A DNA stretch of 64,000 nucleotides from the NCBI RefSeq assembly GCF_004379255.2, contig NC_056040.1:496001-560000 (forward strand), read 5' to 3'. The position numbers were made by a program, and so were the translations under genes. The notes below the pieces were generated by a model. The model was not told the origin of the DNA and searched no databases. It saw only the letters and a program-made list of their open reading frames with translations. The DNA comes from Salvia splendens. Its lineage: Eukaryota; Streptophyta; Magnoliopsida; Lamiales; Lamiaceae. Positions 31,145-42,556 of this stretch are shown here, piece by piece (position 1 is the first letter of the stretch; the number at the start of each line of letters is the position of its first letter).

Positions 31145-31570
31145 ACTTTGATAAATAGTTTATACTCGTATTCAGGAGTCCTTCACTTTTCATTGACAGT
31201 TTATGCTCGTATCATAGAGCTTCTTCAATTCATCATTGATAGTTTATACTTTTATCAAAGAGTTTTTTTTCCATTGAAAGTTTAGGCTCTTATCAAGGAG
31301 CTCTTCATCATTGAAAGTTTAGACTCATTTCAAGGAGTTTCTTTAATTTTCTGTTGACAGTTTTAACTCGTGCTATAGAGCTCTTCAATTTTTTGATTGA
31401 CAGTTTTAACTCGTGTCAAGGAGCTAATCTAGACATTTTTTACTCATGTCCGGGAGCCATCTTAGATAGTTTCAGCTCATATCCAGGAGCCACTTAGATA
31501 GTTTTAGCTCGTATCTAGGAGTCTTCTTATTTTTTCTGACTGACAGTTTTTACTCGTGTCGAGGAGCTTA
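31145..31570 (-). repeat. Degenerate repeat array inside the small LTR element
   Basis: About nine or ten imperfect units of roughly 40-55 bp, each with a core like GACAGTTTTAACTCGTGTC followed by AAGGAGCT (plus strand). Spacing is irregular and units diverge. Confidence 0.75.
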
Positions 31571-32256
31571 CTCATCTTTGGACTGAATTTAATGAAGCCC
31601 AAAACTTCATTTTGGAATGGCATTCTCGGCCCATTCCGCTCAAACTATGAGCCCATATTCTCTCTTTTCAATTTTTAACTTTCTTGAGCCCAACACTAGC
31701 CCATTTTGCCCATGTTTCTTCTTTATGTGAAAACCCTATATTGAGGGACAATCAAACGATGCCTCCTTTTCTCTTCTGTTCCTCTTCTCGCCGACAACTT
31801 GTCCAGCGGCGCCAACTCCGACGAGTAATCGCCATATACTTCTGGTTGGATCCACCCTTTGCACGGAGAGACATCTCGACGAGCTTTTGCTCTCGCCCTC
31901 TCAACGTTTGTTCTTCTCATTCCTCCGATGTCGGCTTCTTGTGCCGAACAACTCTTCTCCAGCCTTGCCGGTTGCGGTCTTTCTGCTGCCTTTACCGTCA
32001 GCAGCTCTTCTCGGTCGCTCAATCTTCTCCAGACATGCCGGTTCCACCACCTGCTCTCTTTCCTACTTCCGACGAGGCCGCCTCCTTCTGGTTTCTCCGG
32101 CTGTGGTAGTCCTCTCCCCCTCGGCCGGACAAACTGAGGACTCCTTCTTATCTTGACATCAGCCTTCTTCTCCGGGCGAGGTTTCTCGAGGTTTGCCACT
32201 GGCCTTTCATCTTCTCACCATAACGGTGGATCGCATGCGGCCCCTCTGGCCTTCCC

Positions 32257-32526
32257 TTACGCCCAATCTTCTTTCTTGGTTGGAATCATCCGGCTGTGGC
32301 AGTTCTCTCCCCCTCGGCTGGATGATTCCTTACTAAATTTGCTTCTGATTTCTTCAAACTCTTCCTCAGTAGGAATCAGCTTCCACTTGAAACGTTCCGT
32401 GCATTGCACACTCCATAGGTCAACCAAAGCATTACCACTTATTGATTGCCTTTTCCTTTTAGATTGATGGCTCTTCTTCATGTCAGCATCTGTCACTGTA
32501 GTTCTGATATGGCTTACGAGGGCCAT
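32257..32526 (-). pseudogene. Fragment resembling a plant MBD/CW-type zinc-finger protein in the small LTR element
   Basis: A short minus-strand frame contains KRKRQSISGNALVDLWSVQC followed by FKWKLIPTEEEFEEIRSKF. This resembles the CW-type zinc finger beside the methyl-CpG-binding domain in plant MBD proteins (general form V-QC-x-x-C-FKWR-IPT-EE-EEIR). The second Cys of the expected pair is Arg here, and the domain stops soon after. An overlapping upstream frame (32483-32827) has a Gln-rich segment of unknown origin. I infer a captured, degraded exon of a host gene; a homology search is needed to confirm. Confidence 0.5.
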
Positions 32527-32960
32527 GATGCTGCTCCTTCATGTCAGCGTCTTGGCTACCACCGCCGTTCGCTGCTGCTGGCGCCGTGACGCTGTTTCTG
32601 TCGGATCTTGCTATGTCATCATTTTGTTGGTGAAGAACTTCCTCTTGTTGCTGTTGATCTGGTGGCAGCAAACTTAGCCGCTCCAGAGTCAGATTTAGCA
32701 GTTGATGAAGCACGGAAGGATCCAAGTTGGGGGGAAGTTGCATCTGAGTTTTCCCAGTGTCTGAAATTTCTTCTGTTCTTGGAGGTTGTCGTCCTGGAAT
32801 TCCTGAAGACTGGAGTGGTGCGGACATAGGTGAGTTTCAGCATCTTGCTAACTGCAGAGCCTTCTCTTCCTTTATGTTTTTCTAATAGACTTCTTTTTCT
32901 TTCTTTCTTTTTTTTTTTTTTTTTTTTTGGTAGAGACAGATCGATCCATGTGATCGAACC

Positions 32961-32973
32961 TGCTCTGATACCA
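32961..32973 (-). promoter_or_regulatory. tRNA-iMet-type primer-binding site of the small LTR element
   Basis: TGGTATCAGAGCA on the minus strand, directly adjacent to the right LTR (32974). This is the initiator-Met-type site common in plant copia elements. Confidence 0.85.
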
Positions 32974-33195
32974 TGTTGAAAAGTAAAATGCGGAACTTTT
33001 GAAGACTACATTTTGATTGATTTGAATTTTTGTTGGATACATTGTACATCTCTATTTATAGGACTAGAGAAGTAAATGTGCCTAGGTACTAATGAACTTG
33101 GGACTCTAACATATTAATGATATATTTATTCCCTAGAGTCTCCAAAGGTACTCTTTCCCAAAATATTGATACTCTCAAATTATCTATTTCCAACA
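32974..33195 (-). repeat. 5' LTR (element orientation) of the small LTR element
   Basis: 222 bp, with CAACA end followed by target duplication GTTAC. Confidence 0.9.
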
Positions 33196-33416
33196 GTTAC
33201 AAACTATCCAATCAACAATACAACGTGTCACCAGCCAATTATTGAGAAGTGGGGAAAACAAGAAAATGTATTTTAAAGTTTATAAAAGAGGGTACAAAGT
33301 CCATGCCACATTACATATATGAATATTTTTAAAATTAAGCTAGCTACAACTAGAAATGCAATTAATATTAATTGTGGAATTTCACCAAAATAAATAACGA
33401 AGATTATTTTTTCATT

Positions 33417-34958
33417 TTACTTTCTAGTTTGATTTCTCCTACGTAGAACGATAATCCAAGTGATTGCTTCCAATAATATAGCAATTCCTCCTAACGGCAA
33501 TCACCACAATGTAGGTAGTTCTCCACTTTTCTTGAGGCTTCAATATGTCAAAGCCTTTGAACACATTGGTGATGCCGAGCGCAACTATCGTGTACCCGAT
33601 TACGTGGTGATATATGTTCCAATATGACCTATACTTGTGGTCTTTTTCTGGTCTCAAAACTAATGCAAACATCTGCAAAACGAGCATGATTTTAAAGTCC
33701 TTGCATGTCCATTTTTTAATAAACAGGCATGGCTAATTAAAACCAACAACATTGTTATAAACGTAGTCGACCTGTAGAGTAGCTAGGGCAAATAGGGTAA
33801 TGCCAATATTGCGATGGAAAGAATGTGTGATGCCTTTCGATTCACCACCAAGCTTGAGGCCTGTGCCCCAACCGGCCACCCCGATGCCATAGGCCGAAAC
33901 TTGGCAAGAAACATGGAGGTAGAACCACGCCGGATTGGCTGACGGAAATACACGCAAATACCTAGCTATCACGATACCCGCCGGAAACATAAAGCCCCAG
34001 CTTATAACATTTAGCAGCCCATGGATCTGAAACCAACATTCATAATGTCATAACTCATCATTTCAATCTCACCAATTGATCTTCTAGTATTCCATATTAA
34101 AGTTAGATCATAGCCAAATATAACTTGGAAATTTACTCATTTTTTTTCATATTAAATAAACACATGACAATAATATATTGCGAAAAAAATCCCTCTATTC
34201 TGTTACTTACTTGTTTCATTTTGGAGAAATCAATTTATACTAAATTAATGCGCTAATCACACACATTTACATTATAATCAACATGTATAAAAGAAAAATA
34301 ATTGAGTCGTGCATCGTCAGTAAAAACTCACATTTCTCTTTCTACTCCTCCCATTGCCACCGCCGGCTCCGGCGGAAGCCGCGGTCCCCCTCACCAAATC
34401 AAGTCTCCCTTTCGCCATCAAATTATCCGGCTCGGACGCGTGTTCGAGCGGGGTCTCCCCCTCGACGTCGCTCCCCACCTGCCACACATGGTTCACCACC
34501 GCGATCCCCTTCTCCGGAAGCACCAGCCTCGCAAACAGCGTCATCACCCCTCCACCGAACTCTGCCACCGTCTCATTCACCGCGAACCACAGAGCGTCGG
34601 TCGGTGCCGCCAGCGCGTAGTCGGAGACGTTGAACGTCTTGACCGTCATCCCGCCCCCGGCGCCCACGAAAGCGGCGAGTGCCTGAGAGCCCCTCATGCC
34701 GGAGCCCGAGGGGTTGATGGCCCACGAGATCCACCCCTTGGGCCCGGCCGGAGGGGCGACGAAGGAGAGGGAGAGGGCAGCCTGGGCCGGGTCGTAGGCC
34801 CAGTGGAGGGATGCGCCGAGGGCCGGGAGGTCGGCGCAGAAGGGGTAGGTTTTGTTGCTGGAGAATTGGTGGGAAGAGCACGGCGGCGCGGGGTGGGAGG
34901 GTGGGAGGAGGGAGAAGAGGGAGAGGAGGAGGAGAGCGGGGAGGAGTGGGGAAGCCAT
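33417..34958 (-). CDS. Cytochrome b561 and DOMON domain protein (left copy; C-terminal frame break)
   Basis: Three exons on the minus strand: 34958-34332 (209 codons), 34026-33772 (85 codons) and 33672 to about 33417. Exon 1 encodes a signal peptide (Leu-rich, about residues 1-25) and a DOMON domain ([39 protein letters not shown]). Exons 2 and 3 encode a b561 core with transmembrane helices and conserved His ([58 protein letters not shown]). Such proteins are plasma-membrane haem proteins that move electrons across the membrane, with ascorbate as likely donor. After TYIVVIAV the frame shifts by one; the alternative frame gives a normal last helix ([15 protein letters not shown]) and a stop at 33417-33419, so the break may be an error. 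Paralogue of AIR12, convergent with it. Confidence 0.85.
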
Positions 34959-36267
34959 TGGTGGGCGGAGGAAGGCATGGTGGCGGAGTTATGTATGTAT
35001 ATATAGAGAGAGCGGCGGAGATGGCGATGGAGTCTAGATGATCCAAAACTTCGTCGAGGGGCGGCTATGGTGGTGGGATTTTTGTGGATGTTGGATTTTG
35101 TGTGCGTGGTGGCGAATATTTATATGCACTGAGATAGTAGTATATAGTTTAAGTAATGAAAAAAATGAATACTAAGTTTGGTCGTTATTGTATGAGGATG
35201 ATGTTTTCTCGGACAAATGCGAGGTGAGCTTGCGAGCCGATGCACAAAATGAATAATGACACAAATATGTATCAACGGAGTTGTCGATAATTAGGAGAGT
35301 AGTGCCATGTTTGATATCTATGGTAAATCTATTACTATAAGATTAATATAATGCATCCATCTGAATAGTAAAACTTGATCGTTTTGTGAGAACTATTAAT
35401 TATGTTTTTTTTACTATTTTTTTCTCGAAATATTTATAGAGGTAAATATACTAGTGTATAAATAGAATATTTTTAAAATTATATCATGATATTTTCTTTT
35501 TCTATTGAATAATCTTTTATGGCCAAATTTCTTTATTCTTTAATTTTTATACTCACTATATGCGTTCTTCCCTCGATCAATCTTTTATAGCCAAATTTCT
35601 TCTCGACCCTTATGTGTGTCTCCACCTATGCTCACGATCCCCTAGCCCGACTTCAAGGTGGCTAAGGGCATTAGTATCGACTACAATCTACATAGGAAGG
35701 ATGTAGGTGGATAAGTCAGTAGTAGTAGTGATCACAACGACATTATGGGCCGATTCGATATGGGCATCAGTGATTTGGGGATGCGACAATAGTTCAATTT
35801 GGATTGATCCATATGTTTTTGCCCTTATTTCTAATTTCTAATTATTATATAAAAATAAAGCCATACTATTATCAGGTTATATAGGTGGTGTGCCGAAATA
35901 AATAAAATATTTATCCGTTTAAAAATAAAATACTACTGTACATTATTTATAAAACCATTAAAGTTTAAAACCCTACCACTCTCCGCCTACCAATCAAAAT
36001 CTCGCCGCCTCCTCCGCTCCTCCGCCGCCGCTCTCTCTCGCAAGTTAACCACCTGAGTGGAACGACTGCTTCAGCCGATTTCAAATAAACTGCAATGCAG
36101 CTGCGCTGCTCCTCTCAAAGCGCAAATTATCCCGTCGGATTCGGAGCTACAGCCACCGCGCGCTCCCGGCGAATCAAGTGAAATCGCGTTTTATTCCTCA
36201 TATCAATTCTCCTTTAGCTATCATTTTCTTCATATCAACCGCCAATTACCCTCGCAAATTTACTGTA
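34959..36267. other. Divergent intergenic region between the b561/DOMON gene and DHDPS (left copy)
   Basis: About 1.3 kb that should hold both promoters. A short direct repeat (TCTTTTATGGCCAAATTTC, near-repeat 60 bp later) lies at 35,511-35,600. AAACCCTACC near 35,969 resembles a telo-box just upstream of the DHDPS leader. No further gene seen. Confidence 0.5.
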
Positions 36268-38137
36268 ATGGCGTCGGCTATCGGATGCTATTCTCTCAAT
36301 GCTAACCATCGAGGTATCGGATGCTATTATAATTTGGATTTTCACTATGCAAAGTCACTATCATTCTCAATAATGGTGCAATCCGTATTCTGTAATTTCG
36401 ACGTTGAAATCGGAAGCAAAATAACTGTTTTGGTGTGAAACTGTAGCTTTGAAGAGTATTTTTTAGATTCAAACTCCATTTTTTTGGTGCTGAAAGAAGA
36501 TTCATATACTGAATCTAATGTTGTCATTTGTTGTTATTTTAGTTTTTAATTCGTACTTTGTCAACAAGTAACATTGTTTATCTTGTTTTTCCATCCTGTT
36601 TCTTTTGGCTTGTATGTATATGATCTTTGTGTTAAATATACAAAGATTAATGGTTGAACTGGAAACATAATGACATATTATACTATAAATTAATTGAAGA
36701 AAATGAAATTATGTTGGGGAAGTACTGTTCAAAGCTCAAATTGGCTTTTTAAAGGGAGATTTTGATCACTTAGATACGTTTTGCTTTCAAAGAGATATGT
36801 TATTGCTTGGTTAGGAATTCAGCTTGTGAAATGTCCCATTTAATGCCAAAAAAAACGCAAAGACACATACAATCTCCCAGAAGTTGATGCTTTTAGATGT
36901 AGTCGTGTCTTATTCAGATAGATAATGTGATTTTATCGTAGCTCTGCTTGATTTCTTTGAGGAGGAATGATGTCGCGTGGTATTGATGCCAGTTTTTACT
37001 ACTATGATGCAGGAAGGATCCCAAAATGGAGCTCACCTAGAGCAGCTGTAATCCCCAATTTTCATCTTCCAATGCGTAGTTATGAAGTTAAAAACAGGTT
37101 TCCTCTTTAAATAACTTTTTCATCACAGTTATTGTACTTTTTTCGGTATAAAGATTTTATACTGATGTCAATGTTGAAGCAAGATGTGAACTTTCCATAT
37201 GCAGGACTAATGTTGATGACATAAAGTCGCTTAGGTTGATCACCGCCATCAAAACACCTTATTTGCCGGATGGTAGATTCGACCTCGAGGCCTACGATGC
37301 TTCGATGAATGAGCAGATCAACGATGGTGTAGAGGGTGTGATCGTTGGAGGCACGACTGGCGAAGGCCAGCTGATGAGCTGGGATGAGCACATCATGCTC
37401 ATCGGCCACACAGTGAACTGTTATGGTGGATCCATCAAAGTAATCGGCAACACAGGAAGCAACTCGACTCGGGAAGCAATCCATGCTACTGAACAGGGCT
37501 TTGCCGTTGGGATGCATGCAGCCCTTCACATCAATCCCTACTACGGTAAGACCTCCTTGGATGGTTTGATCTCTCATTTCAGTAACGTGCTTCCATGGGC
37601 CCCACGATCGTGTACAACGTGCCATCCAGGACGGGCCAAGACATTCCCCCCCATGTGATCAAGGAGATAGCAAAGAGCCCCAACTTGGCTGGTGTCAAGG
37701 AATGTGTTGGACACAGCAGAGTGGAGCATTACACGAGCAACGGGGTGGTTGTGTGGAGTGGGAACGACAATGAATGCCATGACTCGAGATGGGATTATGG
37801 GGCTACCGGAGTAATCTCAGTTGTGAGCAACTTGGTTCCTGGTCTGATGAGGGATCTGATGTTTGCCGGAAAGAACTCATCACTGAATGCAAAACTTATG
37901 CCTCTGATTGAGTGGCTTTTCGTGGAACCTAACCCCATCGGGCTAAACACAGCCCTAGCTCAGCTCGGGGTGGTGAGGCCGGTTTTCCGGTTGCCGTATG
38001 TGCCCCTTCCTTTATCCAAGAGGGTGGAGTTTGTGAACATAGTGAATCAGATTGGAAGGGAGAATTTTGTTGGGAAGAAAGATGTCAAGGTCAGGGTTCT
38101 TGATGATGATGACTTCATTCTGATTGATCGTTACTAG
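36268..38137 (+). pseudogene. DHDPS: 4-hydroxy-tetrahydrodipicolinate synthase (DHDPS), left copy with 1-bp frameshift
   Basis: Exons 36268-36313, 37013-37097 and 37205-38137, the same gene as at 54442-56313, but a single C is missing in the last exon near 37,595 (CTTCCATGGG here, CTTCCCATGGG in the right copy). The frame breaks just before the catalytic Tyr block. Everything else matches, and I attribute the break to a low-quality contig end rather than gene decay. Confidence 0.85.
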
Positions 38138-38429
38138 AGCTTTCGAGTCAGTGTGGGCCCGGCCCAAACCCGTTTGTGCCTACTGTGGTAGTCGGGCCAA
38201 GGTTTTATTGATTTTTCAACCATGTTTTGTGTTGTATGGTTTGTTGAGATTCAGTCTTGTGCTTGGATTTCATTGGTGAAGTGACACGCTATAGGAAGTG
38301 AAGGACTTCTTATTTGTCATTTATATCTTTGATATGTTTATCATACAAGCAATAAATACATCATAGATGCATTTGGTGACTATAGATTTACTTGAACAAA
38401 TGAAAGAAGAAAAAAAAATAGAGTGTTTA

Positions 38430-40441
38430 GAGCACCCACAACCGTGCTCTTGCCAACGAGCACGGTTGTGTGCCCGGGCCCACTTTTTCTACATGCTCTT
38501 AGGCAAGAGCACAACACCCACAGCTGTGCTCTTCCGCAAAGACGAGCACAAGGGTCTCACCATTCCATTATTCAATTTAAATAAAAACATTTCCACAAAA
38601 TTAAATACATTACACGTATCCGGAATAATATTACAAAATACATTAAAATTACATAATTAAAGTCCTAAAAATTAAAATTTTCATAATTAAACTCCTAAAA
38701 ATTAAAAATTACATAATTAAATATTCATAAAATTAAAAAAACCCACCTGCTCGTGGCCGAATTTCGCCCACATGTGTTTGATTAGGTCTTCTTGTAGCTC
38801 AACGTTGGTTCGGGTATCGCGCATTGTGTGTCTTGTTTCGATCCTCTCACCCACCGTCGTATGCACACCATCGGTGTGGGGGATACCCTCGCGCTTGAGC
38901 TTCCGGCATTCATCCTCGTCGTAGAAGCTAGCCGCCCTCGGTCCTTCGTCGGCTATAATCATGTTGTGTAAGATAATACACATGTACATGATGTCGACGA
39001 TATTTTTCACGTACCACAGCCGGCCGGGGCCTTCACAATGTTGAATTCGGGCTTGAAGGATCCCAAAGGCTCTTTCGACGTATTTCCGCGCGGACTCTTG
39101 ACGCTGGCGCAAAAAGAAGCCGTCTCAGGTCTTGCGGGTTTGCTGAGCGTCTTCACGAAAAGTCGACCACCTTGGGTAGATACCATCGGCGAGATAAGTA
39201 ACCATGTTGGTATACATTTCCGTTGACAGGTGAAGTCGATCGCCGATGCTACACCATTCAACCACATCATTGAAGAGAAGGTGAAGAATAGAGCACGTTC
39301 AAGTCGTTGTTGGATCCGGCAACACCGAATAATGCATGTCAAATCCATAGGCGGTAGTTGGCGACCGCTTCAAGGATAAGTGTTGGGGCCGCCGCCTTGT
39401 GGCCGCTTAAGTGTTGCACCCTCCAAGCAGTCGGGCAATTCTTCCACCTCCAATGCATGCAGTCAATGCTGCCAAGCATTCCGGGAAAGCCATGGACTGA
39501 TTCGTGAAGACGAAGCAACCGTTGGCAATCATCGGTGGTGGGTGCCCGAAGGAATTCATCACCGAAAGTTGTATGAACGCCCTCGCCAAAAAATTTTAAG
39601 ACAAAGGATTCCAGTGGACTCACCGACATGCAAAATACTCATCGAAGAGGTCGGCCGTTTGCCCAGTAGCGAGTTGTCGGATGGCACACGTACACTTCTG
39701 CAACGCCGAGAGACTTTGCCGACTAGCTGCATCTGGACCTGTTGGAAGAATTCAACACGGGCGGACAATGTGTTGACAATACGCATAAACGAGCGTTTTG
39801 ACATGCGAAAACGACGCCTAAAGTAATCTTCAAGAAACCGCGGCGGGTCGGGCAAATAGTCGGCAACGAGCCTTTTGTGGCTCCCTCCCCGGTCACGATG
39901 GATGTAGCGGAGAGTTGATCTAGTTGGTTGAGGAAGAGGGGCGGGGGTATTCGCTGCGACATATGCTTCGTAAGCGACACGATGTTGTTCGTTGTATTCT
40001 TGTTCTTTGCGCTCCGCTTCCGCAATGAGATGTGTGAAATCCATTTGAGGTCTTGAGTGAGAGATGAAGGTGTAGATAAGTTGTATGAAAAATATGAATG
40101 AGAGGTGATTTGGATGTGAAAATGGATGATGAATGTGTGTATTTATAGATGATTTTTGGGAAAAAAATACAGAAAAATGGGCAAAAAAAACGGCCATTTT
40201 TTGGGATTGGGAAAATATTTTTATTTTTTGGTATTATTTTCGATTTTAAAAATAAAAAAATAATAATTTTCCAACGGATATGCTGTTGGCCAATCACACG
40301 CTGCCACGTCTCCTGCTCGCTGGCACAGCCGTGCTCGATGCATCGAGCAGCGCCGTGCCAGCGGCAAGAGCGCAACGATGGACAGCGGTGCCGCGCCGCT
40401 GGCACGGACGGACGAGCCCCTGCTCTCCGTTGTGCATGCTC
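38430..40441 (-). mobile_element. PIF/Harbinger element A, transposase only (left copy)
   Basis: 2,012 bp bounded by TTA target duplications (38427-38429 and 40442-40444). Imperfect terminal repeats begin GAGCACCCACAAC on the left and GAGCATGCACAAC on the right, read inward. Just inside the left end CACAACCGTGCTC and its complement form a hairpin (38436-38471). It contains only a minus-strand transposase. Confidence 0.85.
38733..40044 (-). pseudogene. Harbinger element A transposase, heavily frameshifted left copy
   Basis: Same gene as 56908-58206. It shares the nonsense TGA in place of the Trp codon before HAYFGVAGS and has many additional single-base indels that chop the frame. The extra indels lie close to the contig end and are probably sequence errors. 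Confidence 0.85.
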
Positions 40442-40467
40442 TTATTATGTATAAATGGGCTTTCTTA

Positions 40468-42553
40468 GGCCATCCACAATAACCGCCCAGCGACCGCCCA
40501 GCCGAGCGCCGGCGCTGGGCGGTTCGCTGGGCGATCTATTGCAGCCGCCCAGCGGGCGATTGGAGAGAGAAACCGCGCAGCGCTAGGCGGTCGCGTGGCG
40601 CTGGGCGGTCGGCTGGGCGGTCCGTTCGGCGCTATTGCAGCGCCCGGATCGCCCAGCGCACCGCCTAGCGCGAAAATTATTTTTTTTTTTCCGAAACACT
40701 ATATATACGCTCTTTGCTCGTCATTTTCATTCGCACCACTTGTTTTAACGAGTACTCTCTCTATCTTAATTTCTGTTCAAGATCAACAACGGGAAATGGA
40801 TCTCAACAACGAGCCTAGTTTCGGGAGTAGCGGGTCACAAACTCCGACGATCCCTGTGGGAAGTGGATGGGGTCAGGTGCCCGGGTACTACAACATGTAC
40901 CCGTGGCAGCAGATGATGCCCGGGCCCCAATGGGGGGGAGTCCGCCGGGGGGTTTCCGCCGATACCGGGGTGGGTACCCGGGATGCAGATGATGCCCGGG
41001 GAGCACCGGCGACACAGTGGACTCCGGGGGTCGTACCGGCGACACAGTGGACTCCGGGGGTCGTACCGGCTACACAGGGGACTCCGGGGGTCGTACCGGC
41101 TACACATGGGACTCCTGGGGGTCCCCGGCGACGGCGGGGGATGTCTATCGTCCCAGTTTTGATTTTTCGACTGGGTCTTCGCACACATCGACCCAAACAC
41201 CCTTGGGGTTTGATAGTTTCTCCTTAGATGAGTTGGGGTTTGATACTCTCGGAGCTCCGGAGACTCTAGTTCAAGGGGGGGCAGTGCCGGGGCGTGGCGC
41301 CCCAAAGAAGAAGGGCAAGAAGAAGGTCGGCGAGTCGTCGCAGTCGGGTGAGGAGGAGGTACGGAGGAGGTGGACGGACGACGAGAACGTCGCGCTCAGC
41401 AAGGCGTGGGTGAGTGTTTGCGACGATCCTCTCGTTTCGAACGAGCAAAGGATCGTCAACATGTGGGGCAAGATAGCAGCAGCCTACCAGAGATTTTGCC
41501 CGGAGGGGAGGCCCCGCAAAGGGGAGGATTGCCGGAAGGGCTGGAACCGAATCAGGGCGGCGGTCTCCCGATTTTCGGGTTTGTACACCAACGCACTCCG
41601 CATGATGAGCAGTGGCCAAACGGAGGATGACTGCAGGAGAATAGCGGAGAAAGCCTTCCCACTGAAGGGTTTATACAAGGACTTCACCTACTGGAACTGC
41701 TATCTTGTACTGAGAGAGTCCGAGAAGTTCCGAGTAGGTGTCGACTCTGGCTGGCCGAAGAAGCAACGACTGAACTACACCGGCGATTACAGCGGCAGCG
41801 CGGAGGTTCCCACGACCTCCCCGAGACGACGCAGGAGTTCCCCACGCCGCGTTCGGTCGGTGGCCGACCTCGCCCGATTGGGCGCAAGCGCGCTCAGCAG
41901 GCGGCGAGAGGGAACGCCGGAGCTTCCCAGGAGGTCCAGTCGGCATCCCCCCTTGGCCATCCACCCAGGAGCTCAAATTCTTCGCTCGCGCCCAAACGCG
42001 CGCTCAGTTGATCAAGACGATGGCCGAATGGCGCGTGGCGACGGATCCCGTGGAGAAGAGCGTGCTTCAAACCTTGCTCATGAGCCTGCAGGACGAGTTG
42101 GAGGCTATACGGAGGGAGACCGGTGGCGGCGGCAGCGGCGTAGGCGGCGGAGGCGACGGCGATGGTGGCGGCGGCGATGGTGGCGACAGCGACGGAGGCG
42201 ACGACGACGGAGATGAGGAGTGAATTGTCACTCTTTTTTATTAATGTATTTTTTTTTAAATTAATGTACTTTTTTTAAATTATTGTACTTTTTAAAATTT
42301 TAATAGTATTATTAAACTTTTCCCGTATATGTGTCTCGTAAATTAAATTCCGTATATTGTGTGATTGTTAATTATGTCATTTTATATAATTGTTATTAGT
42401 GATGTGGCTATTGATGTGGCTGGGCTATTTATGATGTGGCTAGGCTATGGTTGGGCTATTTATGATGTGTCAGGAGGATTTTTAGTGCTGATGATGTGGC
42501 AGTGGCTAGGCTATGGCTGGGCTATTGCTGGGCTATTCCTATTGTGGATGGCC
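40468..42553 (+). mobile_element. PIF/Harbinger element B, Myb/SANT-like ORF only (left copy)
   Basis: 2,086 bp with TTA duplications (40465-40467 and 42554-42556) and perfect 14-bp terminal repeats GGCCATCCACAATA. The left subterminal region is dense in CGCCCAGC/GCTGGGCG, the right in GGCTGGGCTATT. It has no transposase. It starts only 26 bp after element A ends. Confidence 0.88.
40796..42223 (+). pseudogene. Harbinger ORF1 (Myb/SANT-like DNA-binding protein), frameshifted left copy
   Basis: Same gene as 58955-60387; ATG at 40796. Several single-base losses in G or C runs break it between about 40,920 and 41,140 and again near 41,800. Four 30-bp units with GACACAGTGGACTCCGG lie at about 41,008-41,127. 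Confidence 0.85.
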
Positions 42554-42556
42554 TTA

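Larger units (their letters stand above)
30848..33195 (-). mobile_element. Small non-autonomous LTR retroelement, minus strand (left copy)
   Basis: A 2,348-bp element with target duplication GTTAC (30843-30847 and 33196-33200). LTRs are 30848-31088 (241 bp) and 32974-33195 (222 bp; 19 bp shorter near one end), with TGTTG/CAACA ends. Read on the minus strand, a primer-binding site TGGTATCAGAGCA directly follows the right LTR and the purine tract CTTGAGGGGGAG directly precedes the left LTR. The LTR has CTATAAATAG as TATA box. The 1.9-kb interior has no gag or pol I recognise, so it depends on other elements. It carries an apparent host-gene fragment and a repeat array. Confidence 0.9.

Noticed and set aside
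31684..32199. Overlapping frames on both strands in the small LTR element
   Set aside because: Pyrimidine-rich, stop-poor sequence; neither strand gives a recognisable domain, apart from the MBD-like fragment listed separately.
32961..32973. Part of a tRNA-Met gene
   Set aside because: Only the 3' complementary segment is present, directly next to an LTR, so it is a primer-binding site.
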